Origin: CAZGKX01 sp964525945
GTDB lineage: Bacteria; Pseudomonadota; Gammaproteobacteria; Legionellales; Legionellaceae
Assembly: GCA_964525945.1 (NCBI GenBank)
Contig: CAZGKX010000034.1
Span: 1 to 27,909, forward strand
Length of the DNA stretch: 27,909 nucleotides
Reading direction: 5' to 3'
Shown: positions 15,811 to 23,293 of the stretch, in pieces
Layout: each line of letters begins with the position of its first letter
Numbering within the stretch: the first letter of the stretch is position 1
Position numbers and translations under genes: made by a program
The notes under the pieces: generated by a model
Told to the model about the DNA's origin: nothing
The model's input: the letters and a program-made list of their open reading frames with translations, nothing else
Database searches by the model: none

Positions 15811-16257
15811 TCAATGAATAGAACTTATTTTATACGTTAAAATATAGGAGGATACAACCTGATAATTTAACAAGCCATCTCCACCAGTGACGGCAACAGC
15901 TCCGGCCTTTACCCAAGCATGTGCTTTATAACCACTACGCTCATCCTCTGATTTTGCAAACCCAATATAAAAGATACAAGGTATTTTAAAAAACCTGCAC
16001 CAAAAAACAGCAACCATCGCTTGTGTTAAACAGTTAGAGTTCCAAGGTGTACGCTCAGCCGCCAATTGAATCGATTTCCCTATTGCCCGCGCTTTATGAT
16101 GCTGCCTTGAGGATATAATGGTAGAAAGAATCGCGTTCGGTGAACATGTTCCAAAATAAGGTGTCAGGTATTTTAATGGGCACACAATGGCTAAGAAACG
16201 TGCTACGCCACACAATCCGAAATTCAGGCACAGCCCTGCTTTAAATTTTAGTGACAC
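15811..16257 (-). CDS. Lasso-peptide B2-like / transglutaminase-like cysteine protease
   Basis: A 148-residue protein matching the B2 leader-peptidase family (Transglut_core3), which removes the leader from lasso peptide precursors. The motif PWNSNCLTQA gives a candidate catalytic Cys at 76, and KAHAWVKAG gives the His at 114, followed by VTGGDG and a terminal strand. The N-terminal part (FGLCGVARFLAIVCPLKYL) matches the usual B2 start region of hydrophobic and basic residues. The frame is open further upstream to 16392, but I chose the GTG at 16257: it has a good GGGGAG site five bases upstream, gives the family's normal length and overlaps the preceding frame by only 17 bases. It is translated after the nucleotidyltransferase gene. 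No ATP-dependent lasso cyclase (asparagine-synthetase-like), RiPP recognition element or obvious precursor is near, so its substrate may be something else. Confidence 0.72.
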   Translation of the reverse strand: MSLKFKAGLCLNFGLCGVARFLAIVCPLKYLTPYFGTCSPNAILSTIISSRQHHKARAIGKSIQLAAERTPWNSNCLTQAMVAVFWCRFFKIPCIFYIGFAKSEDERSGYKAHAWVKAGAVAVTGGDGLLNYQVVSSYILTYKISSIH

Positions 16258-16540
16258 AACGTCTCCCCAAAGCGTATAAATTTCGTCCCAAATAATATAT
16301 ACCCCATCCCATGTACAATCCATAATAAAGAAAGGATAACCTTTCAGGAAGACGAACCCATGAAAAAACAACATCAATTTTAAAAAAATCACTCCAAATC
16401 GCGCTTATTCGTTTGCCTTTAGGTGCTAACAAAGCGCGGTAGTAACGGTATTTAAGAAACAAAATAGGTTTTGATACACCGTCAGTGATTGTGTAATGGG
16501 AATCAATCAGTTGTGTTGCAATCGATGTTAATTGCGTCAC
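16241..16540 (-). CDS. Probable C-terminal part of the nucleotidyltransferase in a shifted frame
   Basis: A 99-codon frame starting at a GTG that overlaps the stop of the upstream nucleotidyltransferase (GTGA) and ending inside the start of the B2-like gene. Its sequence (KYRYYRALLAPKGKR..., LPERLSFLYYGLYMGWGIYYLGR) looks like the helical C-terminus usual in PF14907-type proteins, and adding it to the 286 residues upstream gives about 385, within the family's size range. This suggests a single gene with one base lost near 16540, a sequencing error, or a frameshift event. The alternative is a genuine small separate protein translated by coupling from the GTG. No independent ribosome binding site is visible. 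Confidence 0.5.
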   Translation of the reverse strand: MTQLTSIATQLIDSHYTITDGVSKPILFLKYRYYRALLAPKGKRISAIWSDFFKIDVVFSWVRLPERLSFLYYGLYMGWGIYYLGRNLYALGRRCVTKI

Positions 16541-17397
16541 CCGGAGCTTAACATGTTCTCCAAAACATCATCCGTGCGAAACCATTGTGCTAATAATTGC
16601 AAACAATGAAGAACAACGTGCTCACAGTTGATTTTTTTTGCCAAATGCAATACTTGCAATAAATTGCAGTGGCCACTATCAATGAACAACGCAACATCGT
16701 TTAACCAACGAAAACGGAGCCATGCATGTCTGGCACCATGCAACATGAGGTAGAGCAGATGATAATCATTCATCAATGTTGAAATGGGTGTATGAAGAAG
16801 AAAAACCGTTTGCAACATGGACAAGGTTGGGTAAAAAAAACTCATGTCGATGTAACTGATTTTAAAATGCAACTCCACCAAAATTTTTCGTTGCGAATGA
16901 TAAAAGGACATGTCATGTTTATGGTGCAAATAATAACGTTTCTTAAATCCACGCCATTCAAAATTAGGGGTCTTTTTTTCATAACCCAAAGCCGTTAGCT
17001 CTGCAATAGCTTGATCAAAATGTTGATGCTCCACCCAAACATCAATGTCTCGGCAAGACCGAGTATCTAACGCCGGGTAAATCAATTGGTTTAATACAAC
17101 ACCTTTCACGACACAATATTGGATTTTTTTTTCGTTAAACAATCGAGCAATACGGGTTGTTTCGGCTAAAGTGGCTAAAATTAGAAACTTATCCTTCTGG
17201 CAATATTCGGTTAAAGGTACGATGACAGGACAAAATATACTTTCACGCATCATGTATTGCGTGACTTGATGCCAAACCCTGTGCTCGATAACCAAACGAA
17301 AAAAAAGACTCCAATTCACCACAGCAAGGCAGTTTTCTTGGGAAGAAAAACGCCCTTTTGCGCCCAATGCTCGCAAAATCAATACCATCTCATGCAT
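16537..17397 (-). CDS. PF14907-type nucleotidyltransferase family protein
   Basis: A 286-residue protein of the uncharacterised nucleotidyltransferase family often found with RiPP and polysaccharide genes. The core is YCVVKGVVLNQLIYP followed by DTRSCRDIDVWV, where D117 and D119 form the metal-binding D-x-D of the polymerase-beta fold. VELHFKIS (E175, H177) supplies the next conserved strand. A nucleotide would be transferred to an unknown acceptor; in some lasso peptide clusters such enzymes accompany the B2 protease, as here. The ATG at 17397 has AGGT at good spacing. The frame stops at 16537, earlier than typical family members; the likely remainder follows in another frame from 16540. It lies 42 bp downstream of the 541-residue orphan gene on the same strand and may be co-transcribed with it. 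Confidence 0.78.
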   Translation of the reverse strand: MHEMVLILRALGAKGRFSSQENCLAVVNWSLFFRLVIEHRVWHQVTQYMMRESIFCPVIVPLTEYCQKDKFLILATLAETTRIARLFNEKKIQYCVVKGVVLNQLIYPALDTRSCRDIDVWVEHQHFDQAIAELTALGYEKKTPNFEWRGFKKRYYLHHKHDMSFYHSQRKILVELHFKISYIDMSFFYPTLSMLQTVFLLHTPISTLMNDYHLLYLMLHGARHAWLRFRWLNDVALFIDSGHCNLLQVLHLAKKINCEHVVLHCLQLLAQWFRTDDVLENMLSSG

Positions 17398-17439
17398 GTC
17401 ATTACCTATTGAATTGCGTAAATGGTTAGAAGTATAAAT

Positions 17440-19065
17440 TCAAACACCTTTAATAGGAACAAAAGAGGATTCTATAGGGGGCTCAATAGAGTTTTTCTCA
17501 GATGGTGCGGGTGATTTGGAGCTGGGTAGAGGACTTTTAGATGAAAATGAATGTGGACGAGGGATTAGGGGGGGAGGGGTTTTTGTGCGAGAAAAAAAAA
17601 GCTGTTTGGAAGGTGAAGTGGCTGATTTTTTTGTAACAGCCACCTGTTTTAAAGCCATAAGTTCAGTTTTTTTTTCCTCATTCAAACACGTTATTTTAGA
17701 ATATTCGTCCAGTAAAGCTGGCCTATTTTTCGGGGACAAAGCAGTTATATATACCAATGCAAATTGTGATGAAGCTAATTTTTTAACAATAGGCAATAAG
17801 GCGGAATATGTTGCCGGATCGTTCGCCTTTTCCATCAACAAAGACAGCGCACTACCCGAATTGTATTTAAAATCTCGAACACTGGTTAAACAATACAACA
17901 TCTCCTCCGAATCCACCTCTAAAATTTTTGAAATGATGGTGGATAGATTTTCCGTATCAATTCCTCGTTCTACAGCAACACAGAATATACGAATGAGCAT
18001 GGTCAAACCGTTTTCTTTCGCATGAGCGCCCATTTTCATATCGTTCAATATATGGGGGGCTAGCTCATTGAAGTGTTGATGAACAATCACAAACACAAGA
18101 TCTCTTAATTTATCGGTCGAGGGATTACTACTGTTTGGCGTGGCTTCGTAAACCGTATTGGTCAGAGCATCTAATAAAATATGCAAAGAATTCATACCGC
18201 GATAAGGACCTAACCGGATTGGGTTAATCAGCGCATGAGGAAAAGAATCATCCAAAAGGTTCTGGTTTAGCTGCATTAAATAATTACAGATACTATCCAT
18301 CGCTTTAAAATTTTCTTTTGCCAATAGCTCTAAGGTGGACATTAAAAAATAAAGCGCATTTTTTCCCTCAAATTCACCTGTGGTAATGACTTGCAGCAAT
18401 TCTTTGCCATATACAGTTGGCGATTGCGTTATAAAATCAAGCAATAAATCTGCGATGAGCTTGGTGTTGGGTTGATTGTAGTTTTGCTTTGCCGCCTGGT
18501 TGAGTGCCAAAATAAGCGTCAAAAAAGCAGATGGGGAAGGCTCATTTCCTGCTATCATAGCGTGCACTAAATCATTTTCAGCATGCTTAAGTAAATAAGA
18601 AAAAATATGATTAATGCAGATGATAGCCAGGCTATTGTCCGAACCATACGTAGCTGTGTGCAAATGGCTGATGAAAACTCCTGCTAGTTTCTGTGTTTTT
18701 TGGCCGGGAATTTCAATCGGCGTGTGAAGAAGCTTTACCAATTTGCTCGGCAAATCTTTAGACATTTTTAGAATAATACGACTAGCTGTTTGAACAACTG
18801 TTAGATTATCATTATCAAGGCCCCATTGTATGGCATAGGATAACCAATACAAACTGGTGCCATTAAACTCGTTAATGGATTGATTTTCAATAAGATTTAA
18901 TAAATCAGAGATTGTTGATAATTCGTGGTCCAATCTTCCATCGAGGCCTTGAAACAACAATTCGTCAGGCTTCGATTTCAATTGAAGCACTCCATGACTA
19001 GAGATCTCAAGAACAGGAATATTATTCAATTGCATCCTGGAAGACAACGGTAATTTATGACCCAT
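17440..19065 (-). CDS. Unknown 541-aa helical protein with a Pro/Ser-rich basic tail, candidate effector
   Basis: No family is recognised. Residues 30-460 are almost entirely helical with regularly spaced Leu-rich segments (LLADLLLDFI-like), which suggests an alpha-solenoid. The last 65 or so residues are disordered, basic and rich in Ser, Pro and Lys, with PxxP-type motifs (KTPPPLIPRPHS) and a short tandem repeat (SSKSPLPSSKSPAPS). The ATG at 19065 is chosen because AAGGGAG lies 11 bases upstream. Longer starts exist (ATG at 19086, GTG at 19095) and the GTG touches the stop of the preceding gene. It is the third of three same-strand orphan genes (21622 to 17440) with gaps of about 30 bp, so co-transcription is very likely. 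A host-directed role is inferred from the tail and neighbourhood only. Confidence 0.62.
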   Translation of the reverse strand: MGHKLPLSSRMQLNNIPVLEISSHGVLQLKSKPDELLFQGLDGRLDHELSTISDLLNLIENQSINEFNGTSLYWLSYAIQWGLDNDNLTVVQTASRIILKMSKDLPSKLVKLLHTPIEIPGQKTQKLAGVFISHLHTATYGSDNSLAIICINHIFSYLLKHAENDLVHAMIAGNEPSPSAFLTLILALNQAAKQNYNQPNTKLIADLLLDFITQSPTVYGKELLQVITTGEFEGKNALYFLMSTLELLAKENFKAMDSICNYLMQLNQNLLDDSFPHALINPIRLGPYRGMNSLHILLDALTNTVYEATPNSSNPSTDKLRDLVFVIVHQHFNELAPHILNDMKMGAHAKENGLTMLIRIFCVAVERGIDTENLSTIISKILEVDSEEMLYCLTSVRDFKYNSGSALSLLMEKANDPATYSALLPIVKKLASSQFALVYITALSPKNRPALLDEYSKITCLNEEKKTELMALKQVAVTKKSATSPSKQLFFSRTKTPPPLIPRPHSFSSKSPLPSSKSPAPSEKNSIEPPIESSFVPIKGV

Positions 19066-19094
19066 AATATACACCACTCCCTTCATCTTGTACA

Positions 19095-19862
19095 CTATAA
19101 ATCCAATTTTACGCTCGAATTTGCATTTAATTCAGATTTTGCATTGACTATATCGTCAAACAATGACTCATCATAATCAAACGTTTCCATTATGTTTAAC
19201 ACGCTAGGGTTGTCTTGTAAGTACTGTATGACAACCTCTGCTACCTGTTCATCTTCAGGCATTGGCAACAATCTGCCATACATTTTGGAAATTTGGAGAT
19301 GCTCATTGTGAATGTGACGTTCGATATTTTCCACTGTTTCCATGGTATCTGCGGACTCTAATTCAGACTTCCAATATAATTTTTGTTGATTGATCTCCTC
19401 AGCGATTGCACCTAGTCGTTTAACTCTTTCAACAAATTTTAAGGCCATATCCTGTTTCCCTTTGGGTAGAGATTTAACCATTTTTTGCAAACTTAAGCGT
19501 TCTTTTGCAGCAATGATATGTGTAGAAAGAATGTTGTTAAAATTTAGAAGATTATTAATATCAGTGTATTGAACGTTGTCTGCAAAATATTCTTTAATTA
19601 TTTTCAATAGTTTGTCGTTTGTTTTATACAAGAAAGGATATAAAAACGCATGCATTTCATTTTCTTTAGATACAATGCTTTCCACAACGTTGAACAAATC
19701 GTCTTCTTGATGGACTGTTGCAAGCACGTCAATCAGTCCCTTGAGGTTATTGGATTCGGTTTTAGCCCGGTCTGTAATCATCAATAAATCCTCAACCACG
19801 CTGTCAAAAATATTTTTCTGACTGGCCGTGAGGTTATTTAGGGCTTCGCGCAGAGTCGGCAT
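19095..19862 (-). CDS. Unknown 255-aa helical/coiled-coil protein
   Basis: Unrecognised. The protein is acidic and almost fully helical, with heptad-like stretches around residues 10-60 and 110-200 (LSLQKMVKSLPKGKQDMALKFVERVKRL). There is no signal peptide, membrane segment or Cys/His motif. The ATG at 19862 has AAGGA about eight bases upstream. It is the middle gene of the three-gene minus-strand group, 29 bp after the 576-residue gene and 29 bp before the preferred start of the 541-residue gene. Its size and fold would suit a partner or chaperone of a neighbouring large protein, but it could equally be an effector; the sequence does not decide. Confidence 0.6.
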   Translation of the reverse strand: MPTLREALNNLTASQKNIFDSVVEDLLMITDRAKTESNNLKGLIDVLATVHQEDDLFNVVESIVSKENEMHAFLYPFLYKTNDKLLKIIKEYFADNVQYTDINNLLNFNNILSTHIIAAKERLSLQKMVKSLPKGKQDMALKFVERVKRLGAIAEEINQQKLYWKSELESADTMETVENIERHIHNEHLQISKMYGRLLPMPEDEQVAEVVIQYLQDNPSVLNIMETFDYDESLFDDIVNAKSELNANSSVKLDL

Positions 19863-19891
19863 AGTATCGTTTCCTTAATATTTGTTGTATT

Positions 19892-21622
19892 TCATTTGAA
19901 TAATTTTTTACGAACCTCTTCATCTGATTTCACGCTTTCGCTATCGCATTGATTTTTTTTCTCCGGCTTGATAACGAGGGGTTTCTCGACTGTTATAGCA
20001 CCCTCAGGTGATTGCCTTTTTCTCTCTTCTAAATCGGATTCAGAAAAGCTTCGCCCAAAAAATCTTCCGGTATACTGACCAATTTTGGGTGTTGATGAAG
20101 CATCGTTGTCTGTCAAAGCACTAACTAATGAATCCACCGATTGTACATTTAACAATGATTCATTCTCTTCATCCGCTAACAGTGATTCATCATTTGCATC
20201 CCCGTGAGGATGATGCGCTCGCATGTAGCGTTCAGCAAACAATTCGGTAGCGTCCTCAGAATCAGTTTCTAAATTGAGAAATTGGGGTGAAACTTGCGTC
20301 ATCCGAGCTTCTTCATTCAATCTCATAAAAGCATTTTCCAATAACTTCAACTTACCTACAAATAAAGCAGACTTAACACTGGGAGACCAATTTGGAATAC
20401 CAGGCAGCTCTCCAATGCTATCATCCATTTTCATCACCACAGGTACCACTGTGTTGTTTGAGTTTTCCACTTGACGTAACGAAGCAATTTCTGAATTTAA
20501 CCCCCTGCTTCCACCTTTATTTCGATAACTCAAGAGACCCTGATATTCTTTATACAATTCTTGCAATTTTCCAGCAAGTTTGTCGTCGTCACCAGATTCC
20601 AATTGCTCTTCAATTGCTTTTCGTGCCTTGTCGAAATCAAATGTGAGCGTCTCAACATTGATCCGGCAAGGCTCTTGTTGATGGCCAAAAGCTCTCAGCT
20701 CGATATAATCCCCTTCATTCAATCGTTGACTAACATCTGCATAATATTCATCCTCTAAAGAACGGCCTGTATCTGCGTCTTTTGCAATCCATGCCTCATA
20801 AAATTCGGCAAATTTACCGCAAATTTCATCTATTTCGTCTGTCTCAAAAAATTCACGGTAGATGATAGACCGCTTAAACGCCTGCATGTGTTGGTTAAAC
20901 TCATGTGGAGTATAGGGTTGATAGTCCCGCAACCGATAATGGTTGTGATTATGATTTGATTCCGTTTCTTCATGGTGCATAAGCTTAATATGCACTGAAT
21001 TAGAGCCCCGATAATACAAATCGCATCCATTATCCACTTGAGTATGACAAAGTGCGGCCGCATTATATAATTTATCTCTAAAAGTTTGAGGATATTGATC
21101 CATCGCATTCTCTGCCCAGAAATACCAAGTTAAACTATAGCCTTTGACCTGCAACTTAACTTCTACATCGATAATATCTTTACGAATATGCGCCTCTTCC
21201 ACAAACCCATGGTTCACTCTAAAAAGCACAATATGCTCATCCAAGCTTTCTTCAACTCGATTACTAAACTCAGGATCATCAGTGTAATAAAGTTTTTGAA
21301 GTTCTTTGTTAGAGGAAAACATTGCTATTTTTTCTTCGAACTCGGTTATTTTGTCTGCGCTTAATAAAGTTTGAAGCTCCGTCAGTTGTTCAGACGCTTT
21401 ATTGATTGTAAGCTCGTAGGGCCTAATTTCATACACAATGCCTTTTGTCACTCGAAATTTTTTGCCTTGTTCTTTAAATTCGTCCCGTCTTTTATCAAAT
21501 TTATGATTATGATTGGCATCACGATACGTCTGCAACTCTCCGGCAGCCAGTGTGTCTGTATAAGAAAAATCTTTAGGTTGTTTATGCTTCTTTTTGAGCA
21601 TGATTTCAAATGGCTTTGGCAT
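19892..21622 (-). CDS. Unknown 576-aa hydrophilic protein, candidate effector
   Basis: No family is recognised. Residues 1-60 are strongly basic. Residues 60-330 look like a folded mixed domain (VKGYSLTWYFWAENAMDQYP, then CDLYYRGSNSVHIKL), with a His-rich stretch at 216-228 (MHHEETESNHNHNHY) that could bind metal. A helical, acidic section follows at about 330-370, and the last 120 residues are polar and disordered. The C-terminus (SESVKSDEEVRKKLFK) combines an acidic block with a final hydrophobic pair, as in Dot/Icm E-block signals; this is inference. The ATG at 21622 has AGGTGG close upstream and a good promoter with an inverted repeat at the -35. It is the first gene of the three-gene group. 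Confidence 0.62.
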   Translation of the reverse strand: MPKPFEIMLKKKHKQPKDFSYTDTLAAGELQTYRDANHNHKFDKRRDEFKEQGKKFRVTKGIVYEIRPYELTINKASEQLTELQTLLSADKITEFEEKIAMFSSNKELQKLYYTDDPEFSNRVEESLDEHIVLFRVNHGFVEEAHIRKDIIDVEVKLQVKGYSLTWYFWAENAMDQYPQTFRDKLYNAAALCHTQVDNGCDLYYRGSNSVHIKLMHHEETESNHNHNHYRLRDYQPYTPHEFNQHMQAFKRSIIYREFFETDEIDEICGKFAEFYEAWIAKDADTGRSLEDEYYADVSQRLNEGDYIELRAFGHQQEPCRINVETLTFDFDKARKAIEEQLESGDDDKLAGKLQELYKEYQGLLSYRNKGGSRGLNSEIASLRQVENSNNTVVPVVMKMDDSIGELPGIPNWSPSVKSALFVGKLKLLENAFMRLNEEARMTQVSPQFLNLETDSEDATELFAERYMRAHHPHGDANDESLLADEENESLLNVQSVDSLVSALTDNDASSTPKIGQYTGRFFGRSFSESDLEERKRQSPEGAITVEKPLVIKPEKKNQCDSESVKSDEEVRKKLFK

Positions 21623-21659
21623 GGCACCACCTGGAATAAAAATACATTGGGTTAATTTA

Positions 21660-21689
21660 ATTTTAGACCAAATATATTTTTTTGCTCAA
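21660..21689 (-). promoter_or_regulatory. Probable sigma-70 promoter of the three-gene orphan group
   Basis: On the minus strand TTGAGC (21684-21689) and TAAAAT (21660-21665) are separated by 18 bases, about 40 bases before the ATG at 21622. The -35 hexamer lies at the edge of the 12-bp inverted repeat at 21685-21717, so a protein bound there would control this promoter. Confidence 0.5.
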
Positions 21690-21717
21690 TTAAAGATCTT
21701 TTTGGTCTTTAATTGAG
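21685..21717. repeat. Perfect 12-bp inverted repeat
   Basis: CTCAATTAAAGA and TCTTTAATTGAG are exact inverted repeats around a nine-base centre. They lie between the stop of the glycosyltransferase gene and the -35 of the downstream orphan group. On the minus-strand RNA it is followed by A-rich rather than U-rich sequence, so it does not look like an ordinary intrinsic terminator; an operator is an alternative. Confidence 0.6.
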
Positions 21718-21720
21718 AAC

Positions 21721-23244
21721 TCAAGGGACGTTACGCTGATAAACACGGTATTCGAAATCCACATTTTTCTCGATTATTTGATGTTGTTTATAAGTATACG
21801 GATGGGATTGGTAGTGATTGAGCAACTGATAATCCTTGAAAAAATGAATGGCGTGCAATTGATTATCCAAAGGATTGCTTTGGGATATTAGGGGGTAATA
21901 CGTACTGATGATCCAATGCGGTTTAATTTTAAATTTGATGCGCTGAGCGTAGCGCAATAAGTTGTTGTGATTTAAATCCACCATTTCTGGATTATTCAGG
22001 CAAAGACTATCAATGAATTGAATGTCCTTTCGGCTGAAAAAAGGAATCAAACCACAGTCGCCCACTAATACTTTCTCACCACTGACCGCTTGTTGATTTA
22101 ATTGAGCAACAATCCGCAACCGCATATAACTTTGTACCCGTGAATCAATCAAAAAAACACTTTCACTCGGAATATAGAAATAGGAAAAAACAATGATCAA
22201 CAACATCGTTGCCAATGATTTTTGGGCGGCTGAGAATTGGAAATAGCTAAAAAATTCTCGCGCACCCAACACTGGAACCACAGTTAACACCGCAAATGCA
22301 CTTAAAAATAGCCTGTTGTAATCGGCCACCGTGGGGTCTGCTCGCCATAGCAAGAGGATATAAACGAGCGAAGACAGCCAAAGTAAACCATGTCGACAAT
22401 CTTTGCAGCCTAAAAAATAAGGCAATCCTAGCACCAAACAAGGCGCGGCTACCTTTAAATACTCATTCACTAAAAAAAAAGTGTGCATGTTTGTTGATAG
22501 TTTGCATGCGTAACTGTTCGGTAAAAAATGCTTGTAAAAATACAACCGCCACCCAAAATACAACCCATAGGGCAACGCGAACAACAAAATCCATGTCAAT
22601 AGACATTGACGTTGAGCCAGGGCTTTCTTTTCTCCCCAATGTTTAGTGGCGCAAAGTACAAATAACGTCACGGTAAACAACCAGATAACGCCATCAAATC
22701 GCGTCAACGCCAACACCAACAAACCCAAACAACAATATACCCAGGCTTTTTGGTTGTAATTTTTTAACAACTGAATACTTTGCCAACAAACAAACAATAC
22801 CACGGCAACATAAAATATGGTTTCTAATCCACTTAACGTCCACCATGCAATGCCAACGTATTGACAGAATATATATAACGGTAAAACAGCCGTTTCACGT
22901 GGTAGAAATGTTCGTGACAAAAGATAGAGAAAGATCAAAGCTGCGACCAAACTCACTAACGACACAACTTTAATAGTCAATGCAAGTGGCAATCCCAATT
23001 TAATGATGGACGTTGCGAACAATAACCATAAAAAATTCGAGTAACCTTCGACCGGTGCTTGCTGAGAATCCCAATACAAACCAGAACCGTGCGCCAAATG
23101 TTCAGCATAACGCCAACTGATGTAAGCATCATCGGTCGTAAAGGACCAAACATGTTTGCAAAAGATAGCAAGATTTATAACAGCAGCCATGAGCACAACA
23201 AATGCTACAATATCAACCAATTTTCTGTCCCACTTGGTTTGCAT
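21721..23244 (-). CDS. Multi-spanning GT-C glycosyltransferase-like membrane protein
   Basis: A 507-residue integral membrane protein with roughly ten hydrophobic helices and a soluble C-terminal domain of about 130 residues. The first periplasmic loop after TM1 (residues 9-29) carries TTDDAYISWRYAEHLAHGSG with D38-D39, then VEGYSNFLW. This is the signature of polyprenyl-phosphate-sugar-dependent GT-C enzymes such as mycobacterial AftB and similar proteins annotated in Legionella. The aspartate pair is the expected catalytic site in that loop. It probably transfers a sugar from a lipid carrier to a cell-envelope acceptor; donor and acceptor are unknown. The ATG at 23244 has AGGGAG six bases upstream. 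The gene is divergent from the one at 23294 with 49 bp between starts, so their promoters overlap. Confidence 0.8.
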   Translation of the reverse strand: MQTKWDRKLVDIVAFVVLMAAVINLAIFCKHVWSFTTDDAYISWRYAEHLAHGSGLYWDSQQAPVEGYSNFLWLLFATSIIKLGLPLALTIKVVSLVSLVAALIFLYLLSRTFLPRETAVLPLYIFCQYVGIAWWTLSGLETIFYVAVVLFVCWQSIQLLKNYNQKAWVYCCLGLLVLALTRFDGVIWLFTVTLFVLCATKHWGEKKALAQRQCLLTWILLFALPYGLYFGWRLYFYKHFLPNSYACKLSTNMHTFFLVNEYLKVAAPCLVLGLPYFLGCKDCRHGLLWLSSLVYILLLWRADPTVADYNRLFLSAFAVLTVVPVLGAREFFSYFQFSAAQKSLATMLLIIVFSYFYIPSESVFLIDSRVQSYMRLRIVAQLNQQAVSGEKVLVGDCGLIPFFSRKDIQFIDSLCLNNPEMVDLNHNNLLRYAQRIKFKIKPHWIISTYYPLISQSNPLDNQLHAIHFFKDYQLLNHYQSHPYTYKQHQIIEKNVDFEYRVYQRNVP

Positions 23245-23263
23245 CGATGCTCCCTGCTATAAT
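23234..23263 (+). promoter_or_regulatory. Probable promoter of the 330-aa gene at 23294
   Basis: TTGGTT and a perfect TATAAT are separated by 18 bases; the start of transcription would fall about 24 bases before the ATG at 23294. The -35 is inside the first codons of the divergent glycosyltransferase gene, so the two genes may interfere with each other. Confidence 0.6.
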
Positions 23264-23293
23264 TTATGATTTTACATCCATTGGAAATTTACA

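Noticed and set aside
17516..18025. A 169-codon plus-strand frame opposite the 541-residue orphan
   Set aside because: It covers the low-complexity tail of the real gene on the other strand, and no ribosome binding site or family pattern supports it.
21494..21520. EF-hand-like loop DANHNHKFD in the 576-residue orphan (residues 35-43)
   Set aside because: It lacks the Glu at position 12 of the loop and the flanking helix pattern, and His replaces usual ligands.
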